Below are positions 50,601 through 61,182 of a stretch of 64,000 bases of DNA, piece after piece (positions within the stretch are counted from its first letter, which is position 1; every line of letters starts with the position of its first letter). The translations under genes and the position numbers were made by a program. Under the pieces are notes generated by a model, which saw nothing but the letters and a program-made list of their open reading frames with translations, had not been told where the DNA came from and ran no database searches. The stretch lies in assembly GCA_013397935.1 (NCBI GenBank), contig VZRN01011460.1:3892192-3956191 (forward strand), given 5' to 3'. This stretch comes from Dasyornis broadbenti (Eukaryota > Chordata > Aves > Passeriformes > Dasyornithidae).

Positions 50601-53600
50601 TCTTAAAACAGTTATGTAAAAAGAGGTATTACCCCATAGAAACACTATTAGCCTCCAAAATAATCATCAGCATATTGTTCCTGATTTATACTGATTGACA
50701 GAAGCACCACAGCAATTACAATATGCTGTATATAGTTTTAACGTGTGCAAACCGTGTGCAAACCTTGAAACAAATACATTTTCTTGAAAATTCCTGTCAT
50801 ACTGTTGAGCATACTCTGAGCAGGATGTACACATGTTAGGAAACATTGGACCTCTCACAGTAATTTTATTTCCTAGGAGGATGGAAGAGGGAAGAAGCAA
50901 CAATGAAATTTTTCAAACAAGACAAATATCCAAATCACATAAGGAAGAGCAACTATACTAAGCAGCTACAGAGAAAACAGTTACGTCTGTTATGGTGCCT
51001 CACACAGTTCATTGAGATGGTGATTTACTTTCATGTTTCTTTTCAACCGTTCACTGAACTGTTTGTTAGAACAGTAAAAAGCTGTGAAGGTAAAAATAGC
51101 AGAAGTGAGACAAACAGAGGTTTCTGTGGAGGTAGAGAAAGACGTGGATCCCTTTAGGAAACCTCAGGCTCTCCTTGAGATATAATCTGGTAACAATTTT
51201 TTTTTTTCAAAACCAGAGACCCTTTTTCTCAGAAACTGAGAAACTCTACCCTCAGAAACTATATAGACTTGGTAAACAAAACTAAGATGTGCATGTAGAT
51301 TACCATTTTTTGGTCACAAACTACTGTATCAGCCATAGCAGAATGACTAAGCATCAGCTCCCAAAATAATGAATTATTTGGCCATAGAGGGGAAAAAAAA
51401 AAATACAACACCCCTGTGCCATTACCTCTGCTTCAAGCACACCATGAAAAATGCAAAGGTCTGCTAATGGGTAATAACTCATCAACTTTAAGACATAGAC
51501 CTACAAACTAGTACTCAGATTACAGGCATACACACAAGTATGTAAGTGCATATATCATGGGTGGAAATTATTTACTCAGTCTAGCATATATTCACCAGAA
51601 AAACAAATGTGAATAGACACTCTTAATTCATCTGTAACAACAATTCTATCAAAAAAACTCTTAAGTACTAGGTTACTCGTCCACTATTCACCCACCTTAA
51701 AGTACACAGAAAGTCCCTTTAATATCCTCCTCAATCTTAAATTAGAATCTTATCACCCCAAATAAATAGTTCTTTCACCTAATGAGCCTACCTCTATGTG
51801 CTACAGAATTAAAGGGCCACTGACCAAAGTGTTCTATCCACTACATTATTTATAAATAGTCTAAATCATATTCGATTTCAGAGTTCAAGATAAAAGACAT
51901 GACAGGATTCAAGATAATAAAGCATGATCTTCCTGAAAACTTCCCCAAAATAACCGTGCTTTAAACATTAAAAAAACCCCAAACAACGAAACAGCAAACA
52001 AGCAAAAACACCCCAAATATATGTATAGTGGGGAAAAAAAAAATCTGCTCTAATACAGGCATGTGATGCTCTATTTCATTCTCCTAGAAGACTAAGATCT
52101 GAAGTGATGGAAGAGTTAATCAGCTGTTAGTTATTCCACAGAAAAAACACATTTCTAGTGATTAACAAAAAAATTATGTAAGAGATATTTATAATAGTAT
52201 AACACTGAAGAAGATTAAAAAGACAAAAACACAGGGGGGAGGAATTAAAAAAGCTCATCTACCCCTAAAAAAACTACCACTGTAACCAAGAATTATTGTT
52301 CTAAATCAGGGCAGATTACACATGGGGGGTGGGGAGGGGAAAAATAAATGCATTCATAAGCAAAATGTTGGGTTTACAGTATTTCACAGAAAAAAATTAG
52401 AGATTCATTAACATCATTATATTTAATCATTTGTGTAAAGATAATCAACTATTGCTATGTAAAGCTGTCAGAAGACATATTTGAGCCTTGAATATATTAT
52501 TAAAAACAAATGCATTCAAAACTAATAAAAAATAAGAAAACAGGAATAATTATAAATTCACTTCCGTATTCCACATGTAATTTAGCTGCCTTTTAGACTT
52601 CAGATTATTTTTTTTACATCATCTTTTCCAGTAATGTTCATCTCTTCCACTCTTCCAGCAAATGGTATACCTTCCTTCCCACCTTTCCCCCCCAAAACAC
52701 ACTAAGTCTAACCTGTTTTCAGAACTCCTTCCTGCTAATATTGCCATGGTTTTGTCTGAACAGCTGTGGTCATTACTTTTTTTCCTCCTACCATTGCTCT
52801 TTATGTGGCAAAGGGTCACTGTTGAGTCAGACACTTCTGGCTGAGACACTTCTTTCCTATTCTCTGCAGGTACAGAGCATGGGTATGTCTTAGAGGCATA
52901 AATACACCCTAATTTTTACTGTTATTACTCTCAGAAATCTGGGCACAAAAATGCCTTTTGTTTTAAAGCATATGTGGCACCTTACCCCCTGCACCTCCTT
53001 GTAGCATCAATGGAAGTCACACAGCTTAAAAACCAACACAATACCTCCTTATACCAAAAGTAGAACAGAATTCCACTGACAGCAACATCATCTCCATAGA
53101 GAATTATTTTGAAGGGATCAGAAAGATTCTTAATAGGCTGTGAGGAGACATACTCACACAACACTTAAGGTTAAATCTTAACCATCTTGACTGATCCTTA
53201 AAGAAAAGTTTAATAGATCTCTGCAGCAATAACTCTTGCATTTAAAACACTAGGGAGGTACTGACAATTTCTCTGTACTTTCATGCATTTTATTATGTAT
53301 TTTTGTCATATTAGAGCATTCATTCATCTTTCTCTTGAAGGCTAACACTGATACTGAAATCAGCCTTTTACAAGTAATTAAAAGTTCATTTGTATAGTAA
53401 TCAAACTGATGCAAACAAGCCACCAATGGATTAAAATTCTCTAGGTCACAAAAATCCATCACCTATTTTCACACTTCCCCAGCTCCAAATACACCTACAT
53501 TCTCACAAAGCCCAGCTTACAGCCCTTTCCCTTTCTATGCTTAGAAAAATGGATTTAGAGATGCAGCTACACCTAGTGATCAGCAGCAGATCACAGCAGG

Positions 53601-56600
53601 CAAAACTCTGGAAGATACTGCAGAATTCAGAAACAAATCCAAACACATTTGGGTGAACAGACTGACACCGGAAAAGTTATTGCTACCTTTTTTTTTTTCC
53701 TAAATATATGACCATATGCTCCAAACTGGTTTTGGTGTCTTGAAATCCTCTTTTAACACACAGCATTACACATCAGAAATAGCAGAACTGGAAGTTATCA
53801 ACAAAATCAAATAAAATCAAATTAAATAAGGAGAAGATTTTCAATTTTTCCTAAAGAAGATGAGTAGATAAATCAGCTGCATTCACAGATTAACAAATAG
53901 TTTGTTTCAAAACTACTACTTCTTTACACAAAAGTCATAATTGTGAGCTGAAAGGTTCATAACTGCATGTCATTTCCTGGGGAAACATCTTCAGAACTTA
54001 GTGATATAGTGTAGAAATAAATGTTTGACAGTGATATTAACAAGCTTTAAACATGAGCTATATCCCTCTCAAACAGCATTTCTTTTAGCATAAGGTTGCA
54101 ACATGTGAAATACAGGATCAGTTCACAGATCCTGACCTGACATCATCGGACTTTGTTTCATCAAGTCTTCACTTATTATCTTCCCCCAGCTGAATCCAAC
54201 GATGCAAACTGAAGGGATTGTCTCAGCAGGAATGTGTAAAACTGACCTGGCCACCAGCAACTCGTGTGTTTGACATTTTCGCTGACCGTCGCAGGGTGTG
54301 GGTGAGCGCACATGAGAAATAAACCATCCCCACGTGTCTCCAGGTCAGACTCAAATGGCATTAGTGAGGTGGAGTTCAGAAGCTTGCTCACTCTACCCTA
54401 ACAGATTTTTTTATTTGCCTGGGGATTTGGTCTCTCTAGCTGTCAATCTAGCAACTTCTGTGAGCACTAAATATATTATTATTTCATACATTATATGCTC
54501 TTATATTGTTTCAGGACACTGATTTGTTTTCCTCATGAATTCTGAGAACTGCTAAATCATGAGACCAAATAAACACCATAGCATCTTTTTTGCCCAGTGT
54601 TATTACATCCTTGCAACACTTTCTAGGATTTATTTTTAATTTCTGATGACATTTCATTACTACGTTTTGAAACCAGAACAGAAAAAAAACCCACCAAGAA
54701 AACCCATACCCACCACACAGTTTCTTTTTTGACGAATTGTTCCACTTCCAAAGCTCTGACTCATTTTGACCTGAAGCATTCTAAAGTGCATCCCAGTTTA
54801 CATGGGAACACAAGCTTTATTTCATTTGTTATAACTGTAAAAAGTTTAAAAAAACAAACAAAAAAAAAAAAAAAAACAACGTCACATTTAGAAGTTGTTT
54901 TTTCAAAATGCTTCCATTAATTTGCTGGAGTATTTTAAATATGAATTGTCTTAGATGTAAACCAGAAATCAAGTCATTCACGTATACACCTAACAGCTGT
55001 AATAGCAGCAGCAAAAATTTCTAACAGCGGGAAGTTTGGTTTGAGAATCTTCCCCCACAACTCTCACTGTTTAGGGAGGCCAAGTCCATACTATGACCTG
55101 TAGCTGGAGTAGTTTTGTAGGTGAGCTGAGAACTGCACCAGCCACTAATAAAACTGCATTTTCACTACCGTATGTTACTTCCCTTAGAAGATGCAGGAAT
55201 ACAGATTTGATGGATGTGTGGAGAGAAAGAAAAGCAGCTGGAATAAACAATGCAAACAAAAGCAGAATTTGCTAAAGTGAGATATAACTACACTTGGAGT
55301 TCTTCATTGCTAAAGTTATCAGAATAGCTAATACAGACTTTCAAACAGAGATCCTGAATACTCTGAGAAATCTCTTTAAACACAGTTAATTATAGCAGAA
55401 GCTTATTTTCTAGACATTGCCAGGAGCTTCATTTCAGCTAGGACAGGACCTATGAAAACTTACCCTATATTCTTTCTTTTTGTTTTCCTTTTCTGCAGTC
55501 ACTAAACATCAATGTGATCGCAGTAAGTTTCAACTTCAGCATGTCAAACTTTTTCCTTGCATGTCTTTTCTGGAAAATGTGATCCTTCTTTTTAAAGTGC
55601 CTACATCCAAAAATGAGCAGATGAAGCTAAGGCACAACATCTACTCAGAATGCACGGTTTTGTATTTTTAATCCATGAAATAGCTTGAGAAATACTATTC
55701 TTTATGTAAAACTTTTACTACTCACTAGGAAAAGTAATTTTCAAGTTTTGCACAGCACTTTTCCTCCTTTTCTTCTCTCCATAATTGCCACTTGTCCTGG
55801 TTCATTACAAATGGCCTCCTACAAGCATTTTTAGTCAGTCTGTCCATCCCTTTCACTGCAATAGGGCTCATTCCTTCTCAAAGAACACTAAATTAAACCA
55901 GTGCCATTAAAGGGTGTTAATAGATAATCTCAGTGCTTTTCATAGCAAAAGAGAATATAACAGACTTATAATAGCCCTCCCTCCATCAGAATCAGGTTGT
56001 AACCAAGAAGCATCAATTTCAGAATTCAGGCTATTGTGCACATTTACATCTACTGGAACACAAATGCCTTCATAAAAACAGAGTCTCCAAGTTCCATTCC
56101 ATATTTCCTTGCTTTCAATTTCAGCTCCCTGTTTTTGTATTTGACTGAACTCATCCCATCCAGACCCTTTGTTTTATGTGAGATCAAATATTCAAGTTTA
56201 CAATGTCCCTTCTAACTTCCCACATCTCTGTGTTTGACCTAAATCCCTTACAGAAGTGAATTGCTTTCCCCAGCCTGAATAATATACCCAGGAAATGGAA
56301 GAAGGAACACAGCAGAGTCAAGTGGCATTTTCTATGACTGAACACTTTTCAGGAACTGTTGTAATATCAGCATTCAGTCTTCACACGAGACCACCTAATA
56401 ACATTTTGCTAAAATTATAAACAAAACTAGCTAAATTAGGTGTGCTATAGTTTCTCAGAAAGAAACTAAAAAACATTAAAAAAAAAAAAAACAAACCCAA
56501 AACTAATCTTGCAGAAAGAGCCCAGATACTTCCAAAAACTTACAATAAGCAGCACCGTCCACTTAAGACAATGTTTTCAGTAACATCTCTTGAATTCAAA

Positions 56601-58309
56601 TTCTTGAGATCATTTACTTCTTGAACTGATGAATCCAGAATTTTTAAATCTTTAGTTAAGGACTCAAGAGAAAATCTCATTGTTATTAACTGTTAAGCTG
56701 CTTTCAAAAGATTACTTGAAAGCTCCCAGGCCTTAAAAAGCCAAGATCTGATCTTTCAGTAAGATTATTTTCTAAATAAGAAACTCAAGACAATAGCTGA
56801 ATGTAACACTAGAACCAATCTTTGTGAAACAAATCAGTCAGTTTAGAAAAGGGTAAAAATAAAAATGGAACTATAAATGCGAAAGGCACTTAACTCACAC
56901 ACTGCCACTCTTTGCTTAGAACATGTGTGGAGTTGGTTTTGTTTCTTTTTTCTTTGTTTATTTTTAAGCTTTTCATAGGTTAGTCATATAACTCCCATCT
57001 GCAATAAGGGACAGCTACTACAAAAGATAACTACCCAAATCAAGGATGGACTTTTCTGTCATTTAATTTCTATCACACTAATGCATCAAGGTTGTAACAA
57101 AAGAAACAGCTTTTTTTTCCCCCCCAAGCAAAATGATACCCAGGCACAAGTTTCATATGGTAAAGCATAAAAATGCAAATTTCATCAATTTTGTTCTGAA
57201 TGCCGAGAATCAACACCAAAAAAATTCTATAGTGCATCTTCACAAATAATTTTTACCTTCAATATTTAACAGACATGTGCATATGCAGACCTGGGGAGAA
57301 AACAGGGCAGATTCTGCATCCCATGCCATCCTTTGCAATCTCACCGAAGTGTGTGAACTGCGGCCTCTGCTACTGAGTACTTCAGAAGGTGTGGAATTGC
57401 ACCCTTGGAAAAATTGCACGCACAAGTCATTGGTGAATTGTTGGCAGTTTATAGCACTGTTCTATCCTCAATGTGCATCAAGTAAATGAATACAACAGAT
57501 ACAAATCAAACAGTAATGTGGGATTGTTCTTCAGCAACACGAACAGCACTTCAATGCTGACCCCAGTATAGTATCAGCACATCACATGCACAAGCCATTT
57601 AAATATCCAGAAGAAAAGTTGCCCCAGCTTAATTTTAAATAAAAAGCAAGACAGTTCACACAGGTCAATGAGTTACAGATTTATCTTAAAGCAAGTGTTT
57701 CCATTGAAGTCTGGACGCTAGACTTCCAACATTAATGACTTGTAGGACAAATATAACTGAGTACAGTTTCATAATTTGCTGCAGAGCAGAGCTTCTTTCT
57801 AACAAGAGCGTTTGGAAAATATTTCGTCATTGTTACATATCACCTTGGAACAAAACATTTTTCTATTCGGAGATCTTCTGTCTCATCTGCAGTAAAAACG
57901 CTCTCAAGAATCTAGGGGAAATGCAGCTACGTATACAAAAAGTCCCTGGAACCAAACATAAACCCAGAATTTTTAGGTTTTTTTAAGAAGTTTTAAACCA
58001 GACCACCAATTCCTAGCCATAAAACTTGGTTTACCTACAGCGTTGCATAGAAGCAACATGTAATGTGCAAAATATAAACTATCCTGCAGCCTGAGCAACA
58101 AGGAGTCAGAAGTATTGCTTCCCACCAAATCAAAGCACACTTCGCACGAGCTGAGGACCAGATGTCTTCAATTTAACGTGCCTTCAGTTGCACTAACTTC
58201 ATGTCAGGAACAAAACAAACCAAAAAAACCCTGAAGTTACTCTTTGCAGCAGAGCACACAAAACTATTTCACAATCCAAATTTCTGTCTAAAATTACGGG
58301 TTTCTCCAA
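47635..58309. other. Intronic sequence leading to the CpG island
   Basis: No exon, RNA gene or mobile element is recognised. A-rich tracts lie at about 54848-54877 and 56478-56492, and T-rich or purine tracts elsewhere. A short tandem duplication of CGTGTGCAAAC occurs near 50742-50763. Sequence remains AT-rich until about 58.3 kb, where CpG density rises. Confidence 0.55.
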
Positions 58310-58612
58310 CATATAACTAGGACGGGGGTGCAAGCAGGGGACTCGAGACCAAGATAACCATCTGCAGGTCTGGGGCTTCGGAGAACAGAGGAACGCTGCC
58401 GCTGATGGGGCACTCCGCCAGGCTCCTCTTGGCTATGAATGCCGGCACCCATCAGGCGCGGGCAGCTTCTGGCCGCCCTCTCAGGTGACGCTCTGGGGGC
58501 TGCAGAGAGCGCGGGGCCGGGGCTTTCCCTCCGAGTCTGCCGCCGTTCCAAAGCCGCACCCCCGGGCAGCGCCGAGGGCGGGGAGCTGCGGGGCCAGCGC
58601 CGAGGCACCGCC

Positions 58613-58699
58613 NNNNNNNNNNNNNNNNNNNNNNNNNNNNNNNNNNNNNNNNNNNNNNNNNNNNNNNNNNNNNNNNNNNNNNNNNNNNNNNNNNNNNNN
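58613..58699. other. Assembly gap (87 N) inside the CpG island
   Basis: A run of 87 undetermined bases sits about 430 bases downstream of the exon 1 donor, flanked by very GC-rich sequence on both sides. The size may be estimated rather than measured. Open frames that run across it are not interpretable. Confidence 0.99.
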
Positions 58700-58975
58700 G
58701 ACCGGCTCACCTCGCCCCTCCGCCTCCCGTGCCGGGGCAGCGGGAAACTTTCGGGAAGTCAGCGGCGGAAAAACGCCGGAGCGAGCCCGAGTCCCGCCCG
58801 TCTCCCCAGCCCTGCCCTAGGGCTGCCCCAGCTCCGCCAGCCTCTCGCCCTTCCATGGGGGCTCAGGGACGCATGCCGAGCGGCATCCCGCCACCGCCGC
58901 CTCCCCCAGACACTTTTTCCACCCCATCTATACGGCGGTTCCGAAGTGTCAGACCCGCCAGGGGGATGGGGAGGA

Positions 58976-59003
58976 AAAAAAAAAAAAGAAAAAAAGAGGA
59001 AAA
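58976..59003. repeat. A/purine tract near the exon 1 donor
   Basis: A plus-strand A-rich purine run becomes a U/C-rich run in PTPRM pre-mRNA, starting about 125 bases after the donor. It is an abrupt low-complexity island within GC-rich DNA. Confidence 0.85.
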
Positions 59004-59124
59004 ATATACAGAACAAAACCCCAAACCAAACCCCTACCGCCACCGAAGTGGCCGCGCTCCCCCCTGCCCCTCCGCCGCTCGGCCCCCGGGAAAGCTGCCC
59101 GGCCCCGGGGCTGGCGAGCCGACT

Positions 59125-59130
59125 CCTTAC
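59125..59130 (-). other. PTPRM: Splice donor of PTPRM exon 1
   Basis: Read on the minus strand, the exon ends CACAG and the intron begins GTAAGG, a near-consensus U2-type donor. The junction splits a codon after its first base (phase 1). Human PTPRM has a glycine at this position, so this base would be the G of that glycine codon. Phase 1 after a signal-peptide exon is usual for secreted and membrane proteins built from phase-1 extracellular modules. Confidence 0.9.
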
Positions 59131-59203
59131 CTGTGAACGTCTGCGCTCCTGCTGCCAGCAGAAGTCCGGCCAAAGTAACCAGGCAAGTTCCAACTTTCCC
59201 CAT
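59131..59203 (-). CDS. PTPRM: PTPRM exon 1: signal peptide of receptor-type protein tyrosine phosphatase mu (partial CDS)
   Basis: Seen: an ATG (reverse complement of CAT at 59201-59203) opens 24 codons followed by one base (G) before a GTAAGG donor, so the exon ends in phase 1. The peptide starts MGKVG, has a hydrophobic core GTCLVTLAGLLL, and ends AAGAQTFT, a typical cleavable signal peptide with likely cleavage just before QTFT. Start context is strong (A at -3, G at +4); no ATG precedes it in the same open frame, only a GTG at 59279-59281. Known: human PTPRM begins with a signal peptide of matching length and core (GTCLATLAGLLL, then ETFS and a glycine at the junction), followed by MAM, Ig, four fibronectin-III repeats, a membrane span and two phosphatase domains. 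The mature protein is a homophilic adhesion receptor at cell-cell contacts that dephosphorylates junctional proteins. Inference: this is the PTPRM first coding exon. Other R2B phosphatases (PTPRK, PTPRT, PTPRU) fit less well. All later exons lie off the left edge. Confidence 0.93.
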
Positions 59204-59700
59204 ATTTCCAGCCCTTTCTGCTCCGGATCCAGCAAAGTGCCAAAGTGTTTGCCAAAGTAGGAGGCGCCCCTCTCGCCCCACTCCAGTCCGGTGGGCCAGG
59301 CGAGGAGGGGGCAGGCGGACTCCCGCACTTGGTGCCCCGCGGGCTGTTCTTCCTTCCTCGCCCTCTCTCCGCTCTTAAGAGCAGGCAAAGAAGGTGCGAA
59401 GTGGCCGGCGGCCGCCCGCCTTCCTCCGGTCTCGCCGCTGCCCCGGGGACCGTGCGGGCGCCGCTCGCCTCCCCCGGTGCCCGGGGGGGCACCCTTAATC
59501 CCGCAGCCTGCTCGGCCGGCGCCGCCGCTAGTCCCAGCTCAGCTCGGCTCCCTGACTGACTCGCGGTCCCCCCCGGCGGGCGGGCGGGCTGGCTGAAGGG
59601 AGCGCGGAAAGTCACGCCCANCAGCTCGGGGGTGGCCGTCGCCTGCGGGGGCGAAGCGCTCGCGTCTCCTTCCCGCCCCGCTGCCCCGAGCGCGACTCTT
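59204..59700 (-). promoter_or_regulatory. PTPRM: Probable PTPRM 5' UTR and core promoter
   Basis: This GC-rich stretch lies immediately upstream of the exon 1 start codon on the minus strand. It contains GC boxes and a G-rich run at 59575-59592 with three GGG tracts, close to but short of a canonical G-quadruplex. There is one ambiguous base at 59621. The transcription start cannot be placed from sequence alone, so the outer boundary is a guess. Confidence 0.5.
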
Positions 59701-60440
59701 TGCTATGGAGGTGGTGGCTCCGTGCCGGACAGGACCATGTCGAAAGTTCGCGGACAGCGCGGGGGGAAGAGAAGAAGGAACCGGGGAAAAAAATATAATC
59801 TCATCCCGGCGTCTCGGTAACTTTGCCGCGGGCCGGCCCCGGCCACAGCCGCGGGCGCTGAAGTGGCCGCCGTGGGTGCCTGCCCCCGCCACTGCGGAGT
59901 CCCGTGGGAACGAGCAGCCCGGCCCTGAGGGAGCGATGTCGCCCCCGCCCCGCCGCTCTGGCGCTGCTCCGAGCACCGGGACAGGGCAGGGGAAGCGCAG
60001 GAGAGGGGGAGAGTGCCGGCTTTCCATAAGCGCTTCGGTTTGTTTGTACAGGCGGGCTGGACCCTGTCGGAAGAACTAGTTGGAGGCCACCGCTCAGCCC
60101 TCCGCAGGAACCGCAAGCGTGAGAGCCCTGCCCGCACAGCGAGCGGCTGATACCGAGAGCAAATTAAGATGTAAATGGGTTCTCCGGGCTGGCGAGGAGC
60201 GGCACTGTCTTGTACATTAATTGCTTCGCGTTCGGGTGCTGCTCGTAAAACTTAATCTCGTTGCCTAGCCCTCGGTAAGAGCCACCCTTCGCCCCTTCGG
60301 CGCGTTTCGGGAAGGGATCTCTGGAGAGCGCCCAGCCCGGCCCCCGGTTCAAGACACGGGCGCAAGATCTTACTCCTGCGAGTGAAGAATAACGTCAGGA
60401 ATTAGCAGGATTAGAGAATGATGGAAATAAAATCACATTA

Positions 60441-60570
60441 AAATGGCAGTTATCTTTCATCATTTGCAGCGTGTGACTTCTGGCATTTATCTCCACGTCA
60501 TGTATCAAATACAGCTGCTTGACAGCCTTCCCCCTGGGGCTTTGGCTCCTGGTGTCCATGACACTGCGAG
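60441..60570. promoter_or_regulatory. Candidate upstream regulatory element (weak)
   Basis: Non-repetitive stretch about 1.3 kb upstream of the start codon with an E-box and MEIS-like pair (CAGCTGCTTGACAG). Flagged by proximity to the promoter and by motif texture only. Confidence 0.2.
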
Positions 60571-61174
60571 GATGTGTTTGCTGGTTTCAAAACAGTTCTT
60601 TCTAAAGTGGAGTTCTGGAAGGTGGAAATATTTTTGTTGGCCCTCGCTTTCAATGAAAGCTTTTTCTTTCAAGTGCAACTGTGGCCAAATTTAATGCCTT
60701 GCTTATTCCGTGTGGGTTACTAAAACGACAAAAGCAAGAATTTAGATAATGCTGGTTTTAAGAGCTTGAGCTCAGAGTCTAGGTTCTGATTTTTCTCCAG
60801 CACAGATCCTCTGTTTTCCATGCTGCTCCTACATGTAGTTAGCCGGCTTCGCTGCCGATTTCCCTTGAACTCTAAACTCTATCCATCCCCCCACATGGCC
60901 GTGCAAGCTCCAACATATTTAGTGATTTGTGCGTATTCTGAATTATTTTTACTTACAACACATTAAGGCCGAGCTTCGGCACACAGCTGTATCATTTCCA
61001 GTGATCGCCCAACCATGCTGTTTTCGGGACGCTGCTTTATTATGTTTTGGGTAATGCATCTATGACTTGATGCAATCTTCGCGAAGGGACATGAACTTTG
61101 GGATGTGTGGGGGTACGGCAGCTACCTCAAAAGCTAACGCAAGGGGGCAGAATAACATTAATTGTTGTGTTTCC

Positions 61175-61182
61175 TGACGTCA
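61175..61182. promoter_or_regulatory. Perfect CRE palindrome TGACGTCA
   Basis: An exact 8-base CREB/ATF consensus site lies about 2 kb upstream of the start codon. A related half-site (AACGTCA) occurs at 60391-60397. Exact CREs are uncommon by chance in CpG-poor DNA, but occupancy cannot be judged from sequence. Confidence 0.45.

Larger units (their letters stand above)
1..59130 (-). other. PTPRM: PTPRM intron 1 (5' part, at least 59 kb)
   Basis: Everything downstream of the exon 1 donor on the minus strand is inferred to be first-intron sequence. I could not recognise a second coding exon: none of the peptide signatures expected for the start of the PTPRM MAM domain (cysteine-rich CLFDEP...CGY type) was seen in open frames. 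A very long first intron is known for mammalian PTPRM. The short ORFs scattered here show no recognisable domains. Unlisted alternative or non-coding exons cannot be excluded. Confidence 0.8.
58310..60370. promoter_or_regulatory. PTPRM: CpG island spanning the PTPRM promoter and exon 1
   Basis: G+C and CpG density rise sharply from about 58.3 kb and fall again by about 60.4 kb, against an AT-rich background on both sides. GC-box cores (GGGCGG or CCGCCC) lie at 58794-58799, 59412-59417, 59578-59587 (two overlapping), 59673-59678 and 59945-59950. No convincing TATA box precedes the start codon. The only TATA-like stretch, near 59788-59796, is poor. This fits a TATA-less, housekeeping-style promoter with dispersed start sites. 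The island is interrupted by an assembly gap, so its true size is uncertain. Confidence 0.88.

Noticed and set aside
58439..59260. Plus-strand frame of 273 codons across the CpG island
   Set aside because: It crosses the 87-N gap, is low complexity (proline, arginine, lysine runs) and has no domain.
59204..59281. In-frame extension of PTPRM exon 1 upstream to a GTG codon
   Set aside because: The upstream codon is GTG, not ATG. The ATG at 59201-59203 has strong context and gives exactly the human signal peptide length.
58759..59388. Long GC-rich minus-strand frame of 209 codons overlapping exon 1
   Set aside because: It is in a different frame from the PTPRM peptide and runs through the donor. 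Its composition is what GC-rich CpG-island DNA yields by chance.
59788..59796. TATA-like AAATATAAT in the CpG island
   Set aside because: It is weak in either orientation and nearly 600 bases from the start codon. A TATA-less CpG promoter is the simpler reading.
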